From NCBI GenBank assembly GCA_034667465.1, contig JAXDJV010000013.1, positions 248,001-312,000 of the forward strand: 64,000 nt of DNA, written 5' to 3'. A model generated the notes under the pieces. It was given only the letters and a program-made list of their open reading frames with translations, was not told the DNA's origin and searched no databases. Below are positions 41,929 to 50,496 of this stretch, piece after piece. The number at the start of each line of letters is the position of its first letter. The stretch's first letter is position 1. The DNA is from JAOBAU01 sp034667465 (GTDB lineage: Bacteria; Acidobacteriota; Thermoanaerobaculia; Gp7-AA8). Both the position numbers and the translations under genes were made by a program.

Positions 41929-43554
41929 ATGCGCGCACGCTCTCTGTTTCTACTCGCACTCTTTTGCGCGCTGCCGATGTTTGGCGCGGTCGAAGCACCG
42001 CAACCGAACGAGGTCTGGAAGGTGATCGACGCCGGCGACGTCGTCATCTACAGCAACGCACGCGACGGCGTGATTCGCGAGAGCGCGCTCGAGCTGCTGC
42101 GCATGCGCGCCGCGCTCACGCATGTCACACGGTTGCAGATCGTGTCGCCGGTGCCGACGAAAGTGTTTCTCTTCCGCACGCACGCGTCGTTCGTTCCGTA
42201 TCGGAACGCCATCGTCGGCGATTTCGAACACATCCGCGGAGTCTTCGTTCCCGCCGACGACGCGAACTACGCGCTCGTCGACGCAAGCAGCGCTCGCGAC
42301 GATGTTCTCTACCACGAGCTGACGCACTTCTTCGTCCGCAACACCGTAGCCGGAATCCCGCGATGGCTCGACGAAGGCCTGGCCGGCTTCTACTCGTCAT
42401 TCGTCGCCGTCGGAAACTCGGTGCGCGTCGGCGCGCCACCTGATTACTTTCTCAAATACCTGCGCGCGATGGGTCTCCAGCCGCTCCGCGAGCTGATGAC
42501 GAAGACGCTCGAAGCTGACGACTACAAGAATGAAGACGTCAGCGGCGTCTATTACGCGGAGTCGTGGCTCGTCACGCACTACCTCCTCATCGGAAATCCG
42601 GCGCGCGGTGCGCAGCTGCCGGTGTTGCTCGCGGCGCTCGAACAGCGGCAGTCGCTCGATGAGGCGTTTGCAACGGCGTTCAAGGCGACTCCCGAGGAGA
42701 TTGAAGGGGAAGTACGCCGCTACCTGAACGGCTCGCGATTCAATTACATCGAGTACAAGCTCGACGACCTCGGGGCCATCAGAGACGTGCCCGCACCAAA
42801 GCCGTTGCCGCGCGACGAGCTGCTCTTTCAGCTCGGCGACCTGCTCGTGCATACGACGGAACATGACGGTCGCGACCTGCTCGATGCGTCGATCGAACTG
42901 AACCCGAAACGCGCCGACGCGGTGGCCGACCTCGCTCTGCTCGCTGACGGTGGCGAACGGCAGGACGTCGCCGACACGCTCTTTGACCGCTCGATCAAAG
43001 TCGCCGGGAACGATTTCGTCCCGTATCTCTACTACGCGCGCAGCCTCGTGCATCGTTTGCAGACGAAGGCGCGTGACGGCGAGGAAGTGAGCGGCGCGAC
43101 GATCGCGATCGCGCGGCGAATGGCGACGAAGTGCCTCGAGCTCGCGCCGAAATTCGCGCGCTGCCGCGGGATTCTCGGCGAGACCTATGCGCTGCCGGGA
43201 GAAGACGCGGCGACCGGCATCGCCGAATCGACGAAGAGCCTCAACGATCAGCCGGCGCAGCCCGACGTCGCCGCCAATCTCGTGCTGCTGCATGCGAAGT
43301 TCGGCCGCACACGAACGGCCGAGGCGTTGATCGCAAGGCTCATCGCCCCGTCGGCGGATGAAAAGCAGATCGCCGCCGCGCGCGAGAACCTCGCCATCGC
43401 CGACTTTCAGCGTGGCGTCGAGCACGCCCGCGCGAAGCGCATCGGCGATGCAGCGACGTCATTCGAGTCGGCGATCGCGAAGACGACGAACCCGAAACTG
43501 AAGGCGAACGCAACGAAGGCGCTGACAGCGCTGCCGAAGGAGACTCCGCAATGA
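41929..43554 (+). CDS. Secreted HExxH metalloprotease-like protein with TPR region
   Basis: 541 residues. Signal peptide RARSLFLLALFCALPMFG. Gluzincin-type site: VLYHELTHFF (His129, Glu130, His133) and WLDEGLAGFY with Glu149 as third zinc ligand, as in the DUF1570/peptidase-MA-like group. The C-terminal half contains TPR-like helices (LLDASIELNPKRADAVADLA). GGGAG eight bases before ATG 41929. It follows uraH by four bases but has no obvious link to purines, so co-transcription may be incidental. Confidence 0.78.
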   Translation: MRARSLFLLALFCALPMFGAVEAPQPNEVWKVIDAGDVVIYSNARDGVIRESALELLRMRAALTHVTRLQIVSPVPTKVFLFRTHASFVPYRNAIVGDFEHIRGVFVPADDANYALVDASSARDDVLYHELTHFFVRNTVAGIPRWLDEGLAGFYSSFVAVGNSVRVGAPPDYFLKYLRAMGLQPLRELMTKTLEADDYKNEDVSGVYYAESWLVTHYLLIGNPARGAQLPVLLAALEQRQSLDEAFATAFKATPEEIEGEVRRYLNGSRFNYIEYKLDDLGAIRDVPAPKPLPRDELLFQLGDLLVHTTEHDGRDLLDASIELNPKRADAVADLALLADGGERQDVADTLFDRSIKVAGNDFVPYLYYARSLVHRLQTKARDGEEVSGATIAIARRMATKCLELAPKFARCRGILGETYALPGEDAATGIAESTKSLNDQPAQPDVAANLVLLHAKFGRTRTAEALIARLIAPSADEKQIAAARENLAIADFQRGVEHARAKRIGDAATSFESAIAKTTNPKLKANATKALTALPKETPQ

Positions 43555-43844
43555 ACGAGCTGCCGATTCCGGAAGATGTACCGCAGGCGACGGAAGCCGC
43601 GGAGCTGGTACGCGCATGGGTTGTCGACGGCGCGCTGCATTGCAGCGTCTCGCCGCTCGCGTTCGACAACGCATCGACGTGGGGGATTCTGCTCGCCGAC
43701 GTCGCGCGGCACGTCGCCTACGCGCTGCAGCAGGAAGGGATCGCGAAACCGTTCGACGTGCTCGATGGGATTCGGACGGTGTTCAACGAGGAGCTCGCGA
43801 GTCCGACCGCGGAGCCGGCGGGCGAGTTCCGCACGTCATCCTGA
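43551..43844 (+). CDS. DUF5076-like protein
   Basis: 97 residues. EAAELVRAWVVDGALHCSVS and STWGILLADVARHVAYALQQ fit the small DUF5076 family, of unknown function. Start overlaps the protease stop (ATGA). The last codons (FRTSS) and stop lie in a family A repeat, so the gene's original end may have been changed by repeat insertion. Confidence 0.75.
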   Translation: MNELPIPEDVPQATEAAELVRAWVVDGALHCSVSPLAFDNASTWGILLADVARHVAYALQQEGIAKPFDVLDGIRTVFNEELASPTAEPAGEFRTSS

Positions 43845-43933
43845 GCGAAGCGAAGGATCCGGGTGGGCGGGGCGGTACGGAGCAGTTTTTCGCGCACCGC
43901 CCGCCCGGATCCTTCGCTAACGCTCAGGATGAC
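43835..43933. repeat. Palindromic repeat family A, copy 5
   Basis: Variant arms GTCATCCTGAGCGAAGCGAA (then GGATCCGGGTGGGCGG) and the complement ending GCTCAGGATGAC. It overlaps the 3' end of the DUF5076-like gene and ends next to the SGNH hydrolase stop, so it sits between convergent genes. Confidence 0.92.
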
Positions 43934-43934
43934 G

Positions 43935-44543
43935 TTAGTGCAGCGCGTCAGCCAGCGCGCGATTGATCACGGCGGTCCACACCGCGTAGCCGCGCTCGTT
44001 CGGATGGAATCGATCCGGACCGAACAGCGACGGATCCTTCCGGAACAACGGTCCCGTTTCTGCGGCGATTGGTGCGAAGGTCAGATGTTGCGCGGCAGCC
44101 ACGTCCGCGAACATCCGATTCACCGCGCGTGAACGTGCGCCGGCGAGGCCGCGGAGGAGTCGCGGGATGCGTGGCGGCGTCGACATGTCGGCCGAACCGG
44201 TGACGACGATCGCCACGTTCGGATTCGCTGCACGTAAGCGGGAAACGATTGCAATCAGATCGCGGCGCATCGAACTGATGCATGTCAGATGCGTCACGTC
44301 ATTCGGCGCGACGGCGAGGAGCACGAGGTCAGGTTTCAGCGCTTCAGCGCGCGGGAGTTGCTCCACCATGACATCGTGAATGCGCGCGCCGGAGACGCCG
44401 AGGTTCGTCATGGTGACGGTGTGCGTCTTTGAGAGCTCGGCGGTCGTTTGGACCGCAATCCCCTTTTGATAGTCGGCGCCGACGCCGGCCGCGGTGCTGT
44501 CGCCGAGGATCACGTAAGTGAGTGCGACCGCGGCGAGGATCAT
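43935..44543 (-). CDS. SGNH/GDSL hydrolase
   Basis: 202 residues. Block I YVILGDSTAAGVGA (Ser nucleophile), block II NLGVSGARI, block III LLAVAPNDVT (Asn), block V FGPDRFHPNERGY (Asp and His). A hydrophobic N-terminus (ILAAVALTYVI) may act as a short export signal or core strand. Esterase/lipase/acyl hydrolase; substrate unknown. Start overlaps the stop of the lyase-like gene (ATGA), making it the third gene of the puuD operon. Confidence 0.87.
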   Translation of the reverse strand: MILAAVALTYVILGDSTAAGVGADYQKGIAVQTTAELSKTHTVTMTNLGVSGARIHDVMVEQLPRAEALKPDLVLLAVAPNDVTHLTCISSMRRDLIAIVSRLRAANPNVAIVVTGSADMSTPPRIPRLLRGLAGARSRAVNRMFADVAAAQHLTFAPIAAETGPLFRKDPSLFGPDRFHPNERGYAVWTAVINRALADALH

Positions 44544-45991
44544 GAGGTCGCGGCGCGACGTCCTTTCATGATCTTCACGAACGAACGGCTGCGCAGCTCA
44601 TCGAGCGTGAGTCCGGTATCGAGCGCCTCTTCTTCCGTGATCGCCCCGCAGTTCATGCCGCGCAGGAAGTAGTTGAGGAGACCCTGTCCCGTCGCGGCGT
44701 CGTCGAACACGTCGCCGACCAGCGTCGCCTGCCCTGCTTTCTTAATGAAGTTGCTGAGGCGATCGGTCGCGGCGCCGAGCGACTCGATGAAAAACGAGTA
44801 GACGGCGGCGTAACGCGTCGGCAGTTGCGCGGGATTGAGATCCCACCCCTGGTAGTAAGCGTTGACGAGCGAGTGCCGAACGTGATCGACGTGCAGCCGC
44901 CACGCGCGATGCACGATCGTCCGATTCTCGAAGATCTCATCGGGCGTCAGCGCATGTTCGGCCGTCGCGCGATGCGGCGCGATCGGCATGATGTTCGTCG
45001 CGCCGTCGGAGAGCCAGATGCCGGTGCCGGCGTACGCGACCTGCATCATGTGCCGCGCGAAATCGCAGGCCGGATGATCCATCCGCTGATGCGCCGCGGT
45101 GATGTTGCAGCTCGCCGTGTAGTCGTACGTTCCGAAATGCGCGGCCACGCAGCGTCCGCGCGCTGCTTCGAGAAACAGCGGCAGATTCGAGACGCCGTTC
45201 TCGCTGATGATCGACTGCGTCGTCTCGATCATGAACTCGAGCTTCAGCGTGCCGGCGGCGAGTCCAAGCTTCGGTTCGAGTGCGTCGAAGAGATCGGCGA
45301 GCAGCGTGACCTGTCCTGGCAGCTGAATCTTCGGCAGCGTGACGACGAACCACGGCGGCAGTTTGCCGGCCGACTCGATGAGCGTCGTCAGGAAGATGTC
45401 CATCGTCCGGATGCCGCGACGCATCAGCTCGAGCGAGAACGTCTTGATGCGAATGCCGATGAACGGCGGCAGCGTGCCGTTCTCCATCCCGGCCGCGACT
45501 TCGCGCGCACAGCGCGCGGCGTCGGCATCCTCTTCATCATCGGGACGGTTGCCGTAGCCGTCTTCGAAGTCGATGCGGAAGTCTTCGACCGGCTCGCGCT
45601 TCAGCTTCTCGACGACGCGCGAGTAGATCGTGTGCGCGAGCCACGCCGGATCGTTCACGCCGCGGACGGCCGCGGAGTTCGACGACAACGTCGACAACAT
45701 CGCGCGCGTCTCGCCGACTGTTTCCGGCAGACGATCGGCGCCGGTCAGTCCGATCGCGCGTGCGAAGACGAACGGATCGGGCGCGAACTCGCCGAGCGCG
45801 CGCAATGCGAGCTGGCCGAGCTTCACGGTCGTGTCGGACTTGAACAGCTGCGCGCCGCCGTAAACGGTGTGTACCGGCTGGCGTGCCGGCGAGTCGCCGG
45901 GAAAGCGTCGCGCGAATGACGCGAGCGCCTGCTCGAGCGGTTTCGCGGCGCGATCGAGGTCGGCGTCGGTGAACGAGGTTTTGATCGGCAT
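44540..45991 (-). CDS. HpcH/HpaI aldolase / malate-synthase-like TIM-barrel protein (DUF6986-like)
   Basis: 483 residues. Metal-binding signatures of the citrate-lyase/malate-synthase superfamily: FRIDFEDGYGNRPDDEEDAD, WFVVTLPKIQLPGQVTLL, LKLEFMIETTQSII and AAHFGTYDYTASC. Resembles the family called DUF6986, of unknown reaction. Four bases after the puuD stop and upstream of the SGNH gene, so in an operon with urate hydroxylase. Glyoxylate is the end product of allantoate breakdown, hence condensation of glyoxylate with an acyl-CoA or pyruvate-like donor is a testable guess. No classical glyoxylate carboligase or tartronate reductase is nearby. Confidence 0.7.
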   Translation of the reverse strand: MPIKTSFTDADLDRAAKPLEQALASFARRFPGDSPARQPVHTVYGGAQLFKSDTTVKLGQLALRALGEFAPDPFVFARAIGLTGADRLPETVGETRAMLSTLSSNSAAVRGVNDPAWLAHTIYSRVVEKLKREPVEDFRIDFEDGYGNRPDDEEDADAARCAREVAAGMENGTLPPFIGIRIKTFSLELMRRGIRTMDIFLTTLIESAGKLPPWFVVTLPKIQLPGQVTLLADLFDALEPKLGLAAGTLKLEFMIETTQSIISENGVSNLPLFLEAARGRCVAAHFGTYDYTASCNITAAHQRMDHPACDFARHMMQVAYAGTGIWLSDGATNIMPIAPHRATAEHALTPDEIFENRTIVHRAWRLHVDHVRHSLVNAYYQGWDLNPAQLPTRYAAVYSFFIESLGAATDRLSNFIKKAGQATLVGDVFDDAATGQGLLNYFLRGMNCGAITEEEALDTGLTLDELRSRSFVKIMKGRRAATS

Positions 45992-45995
45992 CAGT

Positions 45996-46784
45996 TCAAT
46001 GGCTCCGGATGAGGTGTGCGACGACCCATCCGACGAGGACGAGTCCGGCGAGGATGATCCAGTTCTGCGCGTGGCCGTACGTCGCCACCGGGAAGTGATT
46101 GCTGAGCATCATGAAGACGACCGGCACGACCATGAAGGTGTTGTGCGTCGAGCGATTCTTCGCGCGCTCGGCGAGCATCATGTTTGGCTGCTGTCCCGCT
46201 TTCACCGCGGCGATGAGCGCGCGTTGCGCCGGCAGGATGCGCACCCAGACGTTGAACGCCATGAACGTGCCGAGCAGCGCGCCGGTCTGCAGATACGCGG
46301 CGCGGCCGCTGAAGATGTGCGCGAAGCCGTAGATCGCACCGACGAGCAGCGCGTACGAGATCACCACCGCGACGTTCCACCGATTCGCGAGTGGCGAGAT
46401 CCAGAGCATGTCGTAGATGAACCAGCCGACCACGATCGACGCGAGGCTGATGCCGATGGCCTGCATGTTCGTCAGCTCGAGCGGATTGCCGGCCGAGATC
46501 AGACCGCCGGCGTAATAGAGAAGGATGAAGAGCGAGACGCCGGAGAGCCACGTGATGGCCGCTTCCCACTTGAACCAGTGCAGCGTCTTCGGCAGCATCT
46601 CCGGGACTTTTTGTTTGTCGACGATGTAGAAACCGCCGCTGTGGACCATCCACACCTGGCCTTCTTTGCTGAGCGTGTGATCGAGCCATGTGAAGAGAAA
46701 TGTCTGGCCGACCCACATGATGGCGGCGAACACATGCGTCCACCGGAAAGCGAGATTGAGCCACTCGGTCAGTGTGTAGTTCAC
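45996..46784 (-). CDS. puuD: PuuD-type membrane urate hydroxylase, lacking the cytochrome c domain
   Basis: 262 residues, seven to eight membrane helices. WLNLAFRWTHVFAAIMWVGQ, TLHWFKWEAAITWLSGVSLF, IGISLASIVVGWFIYDMLW, TGALLGTFMAFNVWVRILPA and RAKNRSTHNTFMVVPVVFMM match the membrane part of PuuD, the quinone/cytochrome-linked uricase known from Agrobacterium. That protein carries a C-terminal cytochrome c (CxxCH); this one stops at AHLIRSH, so electrons must leave by a separate carrier. GTG at 46784 is chosen because AGGAAGG lies just upstream. It supplies the urate-to-hydroxyisourate step otherwise missing between XdhAB and UraH. Confidence 0.85.
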   Translation of the reverse strand: MNYTLTEWLNLAFRWTHVFAAIMWVGQTFLFTWLDHTLSKEGQVWMVHSGGFYIVDKQKVPEMLPKTLHWFKWEAAITWLSGVSLFILLYYAGGLISAGNPLELTNMQAIGISLASIVVGWFIYDMLWISPLANRWNVAVVISYALLVGAIYGFAHIFSGRAAYLQTGALLGTFMAFNVWVRILPAQRALIAAVKAGQQPNMMLAERAKNRSTHNTFMVVPVVFMMLSNHFPVATYGHAQNWIILAGLVLVGWVVAHLIRSH

Positions 46785-46830
46785 GCGCGTTTCCTTCCTG
46801 TTGAGGCGGGGCGAATATAACGGAAAAGAC

Positions 46831-46906
46831 ACGGGATGAGGCATGGGGCATGAGGCATGAGTGAAGGGCCTTTACTCATACCTCATCCCTCATGCCTCAT
46901 CCCCGT
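46831..46906. repeat. Palindromic repeat family C (GGGATGAGGCATG)
   Basis: ACGGGATGAGGCATGGGGCA, continuing TGAGGCATGAGT, opposes ACTCATACCTCATCCCTCAT, continuing GCCTCATCCCCGT. An imperfect inverted repeat made of short TGAGGCA units between the divergent puuD and yfiT-like genes. Different in sequence from families A and B. Confidence 0.8.
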
Positions 46907-46917
46907 ATCATTCACCA

Positions 46918-47442
46918 ATGAGCGATCCTCGATTTCCCATCGGCAAATACGAACGGCGCGACGAACTGACCACCGCGGAGCGCCACGCGCTGATCGACAC
47001 GATCGCCGCCGCTCCCGCCCGCGTGCGCGACGCGGTGCGCGGTCTCTCCGAAGAGCAGCTCGATACGCCGTATCGCGAAGGCGGCTGGACGGTGCGACAG
47101 GTCGTCCACCACGTCCCCGACAGCCACCTGAACTCGTACTGCCGCTTCAAAATCGCCCTCACCGAATCGACCCCGACGATCCGTCCATACGACGAAGCCG
47201 CCTGGGCCGAGCTCCCGGACTCGCGCATCACGCCGATCGAAACATCGCTGACGCTGCTCGATTCACTGCACGACCGCTGGACCCGCCTGCTGCGCTCAAT
47301 GAGCGAAGCCGACTTCCGCCGCAAACTCGTCCACCCCGAAAACGGCGAGATGACGCTCGACAATATGGTCGGGTTGTATGCGTGGCATTCGCGGCATCAC
47401 GTTTCTCATATCACCGCGCTTCGAGCGCTTCGTGGATTCTGA
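46918..47442 (+). CDS. YfiT-like DinB-superfamily metal-dependent protein
   Basis: 174 residues. Four-helix bundle of the DinB/YfiT group: GGWTVRQVVHHVPDSHLNSY with two metal histidines and YAWHSRHHVSHITAL with the third. YRPYDE-type segment TIRPYDEAAWAELPDS is YfiT-specific. Such proteins are putative metal-dependent hydrolases or thiol (bacillithiol-type) transferases. ATG 46918 begins the domain; no ribosome site is visible because the palindrome lies directly upstream. Role here unknown. Confidence 0.85.
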   Translation: MSDPRFPIGKYERRDELTTAERHALIDTIAAAPARVRDAVRGLSEEQLDTPYREGGWTVRQVVHHVPDSHLNSYCRFKIALTESTPTIRPYDEAAWAELPDSRITPIETSLTLLDSLHDRWTRLLRSMSEADFRRKLVHPENGEMTLDNMVGLYAWHSRHHVSHITALRALRGF

Positions 47443-47443
47443 G

Positions 47444-47546
47444 GTGCTGAGTGCAGAGTGCTGAGTGCTGAGAACGAAGGGGGGGTCGATTCAGCACTCA
47501 GCACTCAGCACACAGCACCGGGCGGTTCGATCTGCACTCAGCACTA
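47444..47546. repeat. Palindromic repeat family B, copy 1 (GTGCTGAGTGC)
   Basis: Left arm GTGCTGAGTGCAGAGTGCTG (to 47472) opposes CAGCACTCAGCACTCAGCAC (from 47492); a further CTGCACTCAGCAC lies at 47532. Built of nine-base GTGCTGAGT units. It starts two bases after the yfiT-like stop and reaches the start of the hydrolase/ThDP fusion. Confidence 0.85.
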
Positions 47547-47556
47547 TCATGTGGTG

Positions 47557-49698
47557 ATGGACTCGACCCAGGTCGACCTCTCCACCGGCGCGCGGCTGTT
47601 TGTGGCGCGCAAGGGCGGGGGCGATGAGCTCGTCATCTTTCTGCATTCGGCGGGGGGAGATCACACCTCGTGGTATCTGCAGATGGAGGCGATTGGCGAG
47701 CGCTACACGGCGCTTGCGTGCGATCTGCGCGGGCATGGGCGGAGCGCATTCGACGTCGAGGACACGATCGTTCGTGAGGCGATCAGCGTCTCCGCGTTTG
47801 CGAAAGATGTCATCGCGCTGATCGAGAAGAACGGGTTCCGGCGCGCGCATCTCGTCGGGCTCGGGCTCGGCGGCGCGATTGCGCTGGAAGTCTTTCGCCG
47901 GCGTTCCGAGGTCGTGCAGTCGCTCACGCTGGCCGCGACGTGGGCGTATCACCCGGATGGTGAATCGCATTCGGCGACGCGGCTTTCGGTCGCGGCGCTC
48001 TTCGGCGACGGCACGCCGCCTGCCCTCGTCGAGCGCGCCACGCGCATCGACGCGGCGACGAATCGCCACGTCAACTCCGCGTCGTGGCAGGCGATGTTCG
48101 CCAGCGACTTCCGCCGCGTCATCGAGCTCATCGACGTACCGGCGCTGCTCGTCGCGGCGACACACGATCCGCTCGCGCCGCCGGAGCTGCTCGCGGCCAT
48201 CCGCTCCTCGCTGCCTGCCGCGGAGCTCGTCACGATCGACGGCGCCGGCCACTTCTCGAATCTCGATCATCCGAACGAATTCACCCGCGCGCTGCGCGCG
48301 CATTTCGTTCGTGCGCGCGCCTCCGAATCGCAGCGCATCGGTTTTCCCGATCCGACGCCGGAGCTCGCCGATTCCGAGACGATTCGCGGCGCGCTCGATG
48401 CGCTGCTCGATCGTCGCGGCGTTTGCTGCATGTCGGCCGGCGACGATGACACCGCGCTGGCGATGGCGCACGGCGGCTGGCTCGTCACCGGCCGCGCGCA
48501 CGCGGTCATCGCCAGTGGAAAGCTGCACATCATCGCCGACTCGAAACGGACGAAGTGGACGCATGAGCTGACGAGCGCGCTCGAGCTCGAGACGCTCGTC
48601 GATCGCGCCATCGCCATCGCGGTCAGCGAGCCGGCCGGCTGCGTCACGCTGACGTTTCCGCGCGGCTTCCTCGAACGGAAGATCGACGGCTTCTCGTATT
48701 CGTCGCTGCCGCGGCAGATGCCGCAGTCGTCATTCGAACCGTCACCCGACGCACTCGATCGCGCGGTGCAGCTCATCGCCGCCGGTCAGCGGCCGCTGGC
48801 GCTCGTCGGTGAGCTCGGCCGGTTCCGCGGCGGAATCGAATCGCTCGTGCAGCTCGCGCAGCGGCACGGCATTCCGGTCGTCGAATCGCGCCGCCGCCGT
48901 TTCGTGAACTTCCCTACGCGCCACAGTCTGCACCTCGGCTTCGACGCAACACCGTTCGCGCGGCAGTCCGACATCATCCTCGCCATCGAAACGATCGCCG
49001 AGGACGACGACGTCGCGCACGGCCCGCGCATCATCCAGATCGGAATCGATCCGCTCGAGATCGCGAGCGCGACGTCCGGCTTCCCCGCCGATCTGACGCT
49101 GGCCGGCGATCCGTCGCTGACGCTGCGTCGCCTCTGCGTCGCGCTCGACAAAGCGCGTCCCGATCGCTCGCGCAACGACGCGCGCAGCCAGGTCTTCGCG
49201 TCCGAGCATCGCCGCGCGCTGCAGCAGGTGCAGTCGCGCGCCATCGGCGACGCCGCGAAGCCGGTCGTTACCAAAGCCTTCCTCTCCTACTGCCTCGGCG
49301 AAGCGCTGACGGAATCGACGATCGTCGTGAACGACGGCGGCGCCGATCCATCGCTCGTTCCGCGGCGTCTCGCCGATACGTGGTTCGACGCGCCGCTCGG
49401 CGCCGCGCTCGGCGCGCAGTTCGCGTCACCCGATGCGACGGTCGTCGCCACGCTCGACGCCGCCAGTTACGTGCGCGGCAATCCACTCGCCGCGCATCAC
49501 GTCGCATCGCAGCGGCGATTACCGCTCGCGATCGTTGTGCTGAACGACACCGACATGCAGTTCGCGAAGCTCGCCGAGTCGTGCGGCGGCACCGGACTGC
49601 GCGCCGATTCGCCACGCGAACTGCCGCGTGCATTGCGCAGCGCGCTCGACCTCGTGCGCGAGCGGCGGCAGCATGTTCTCCTCGACGTCCGCGCCTGA
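47557..49698 (+). CDS. Fusion: alpha/beta-hydrolase fold lacking its nucleophile + degenerate ThDP-enzyme fold
   Basis: 713 residues. Residues about 1-260 are an alpha/beta-hydrolase: FLHSAGGDHTSWYLQMEAIG, CDLRGHGRSAF, then LVGLGLGGAIALEVF, where the nucleophile-elbow Ser is replaced by Leu (GLGLG), while the Asp (LLVAATHDPLAPP) and His (DGAGHFSNLDHP) remain. Residues about 275-713 follow the order of acetolactate-synthase-like enzymes: a shortened PYR-like part (ALAMAHGGWLVTGRAHAV), a central domain (ALVGELGRFRGGIESLVQLA) and a PP-like domain (LGAALGAQFASPDATVVATL, then VVLNDTD) in which the GDG of the ThDP motif reads LDA. ATG 47557 or GTG 47551. Nine bases before xdhC. Function unknown. 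Confidence 0.75.
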   Translation: MDSTQVDLSTGARLFVARKGGGDELVIFLHSAGGDHTSWYLQMEAIGERYTALACDLRGHGRSAFDVEDTIVREAISVSAFAKDVIALIEKNGFRRAHLVGLGLGGAIALEVFRRRSEVVQSLTLAATWAYHPDGESHSATRLSVAALFGDGTPPALVERATRIDAATNRHVNSASWQAMFASDFRRVIELIDVPALLVAATHDPLAPPELLAAIRSSLPAAELVTIDGAGHFSNLDHPNEFTRALRAHFVRARASESQRIGFPDPTPELADSETIRGALDALLDRRGVCCMSAGDDDTALAMAHGGWLVTGRAHAVIASGKLHIIADSKRTKWTHELTSALELETLVDRAIAIAVSEPAGCVTLTFPRGFLERKIDGFSYSSLPRQMPQSSFEPSPDALDRAVQLIAAGQRPLALVGELGRFRGGIESLVQLAQRHGIPVVESRRRRFVNFPTRHSLHLGFDATPFARQSDIILAIETIAEDDDVAHGPRIIQIGIDPLEIASATSGFPADLTLAGDPSLTLRRLCVALDKARPDRSRNDARSQVFASEHRRALQQVQSRAIGDAAKPVVTKAFLSYCLGEALTESTIVVNDGGADPSLVPRRLADTWFDAPLGAALGAQFASPDATVVATLDAASYVRGNPLAAHHVASQRRLPLAIVVLNDTDMQFAKLAESCGGTGLRADSPRELPRALRSALDLVRERRQHVLLDVRA

Positions 49699-49707
49699 CC
49701 CCGAACG

Positions 49708-50496
49708 ATGCCGACCTTTTTCGAAACACTGAACGAGTTGATGGCCGCCGACGTGCCGCTCGTCACGATCACCGTCGTCGACACGACCGGCTCCGTGCCG
49801 CAGGACCAGGGGGCGAAAGCGATCGTCACCGCGGAAGGGCGCCGCTACGGAACCGTGGGCGGCGGGAAAGTCGAAACGAAAGCGATCGCCGAAGCGCAGG
49901 CGATGCTGCGCGGCGAGACGATGGAGAAGACGAAGTTCGTGCAGTGGAACCTCGCCAAAGACGTCGGTATGACGTGCGGCGGAGTGGTGCGGCTCTACTT
50001 CGAAGCGCACAACGCGCATCGCTGGAAGATCGTCATCTTCGGCGCGGGTCACGTCGCCAACGCGCTCGTGACGCTGCTCGTCCATTTCGACTGCCACGTC
50101 ACCTGCATCGATCCGCGACGCGAATGGCTCGACCGCCTTCCGCAATCGCCGAATCTGACGGCGATCGAAACGTCGGACATGCCATCGATGGTGAAGACGC
50201 TCCCCGACGATGCGTTCGTCGTGCTGATGACGATGGGACACACGACCGACAAACCGATCCTGATCGAGATCCTCCGCACGAGAACGTTCCCGTATTTAGG
50301 CGTGATCGGCAGCCGCGCCAAAGCAAACATCCTCAAGCGCGATGTGGAAGAGGCGGGATTACCGGCGAGCGCGAAGGAAGCGTTTCACTGCCCGATCGGG
50401 CTGGAGCTCGGGACGAATCATCCGTATGAGATTGCGGTGTCGGCGGTGGCGCAGCTGATACAGGTCAGAGACAAAGTGCTGAGTGCAGAATGCTGA
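49708..50496 (+). CDS. xdhC: XdhC molybdenum-cofactor insertion/sulfuration protein
   Basis: 262 residues. N-terminal TVVDTTGSVPQDQGAKAIV and GTVGGGKVETKAIAEAQAML are the XdhC/CoxI cofactor-binding region; the Rossmann half contains IVIFGAGHVANALVTLLVHF and LGVIGSRAKANILKRDVEE. XdhC binds the Mo cofactor, supports its sulfuration and delivers it to XdhB. The final residues VLSAEC and stop are encoded by a family B palindromic repeat, so the C-terminus has been altered by the repeat. 11 kb from xdhAB on the same strand. Confidence 0.93.
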   Translation: MPTFFETLNELMAADVPLVTITVVDTTGSVPQDQGAKAIVTAEGRRYGTVGGGKVETKAIAEAQAMLRGETMEKTKFVQWNLAKDVGMTCGGVVRLYFEAHNAHRWKIVIFGAGHVANALVTLLVHFDCHVTCIDPRREWLDRLPQSPNLTAIETSDMPSMVKTLPDDAFVVLMTMGHTTDKPILIEILRTRTFPYLGVIGSRAKANILKRDVEEAGLPASAKEAFHCPIGLELGTNHPYEIAVSAVAQLIQVRDKVLSAEC

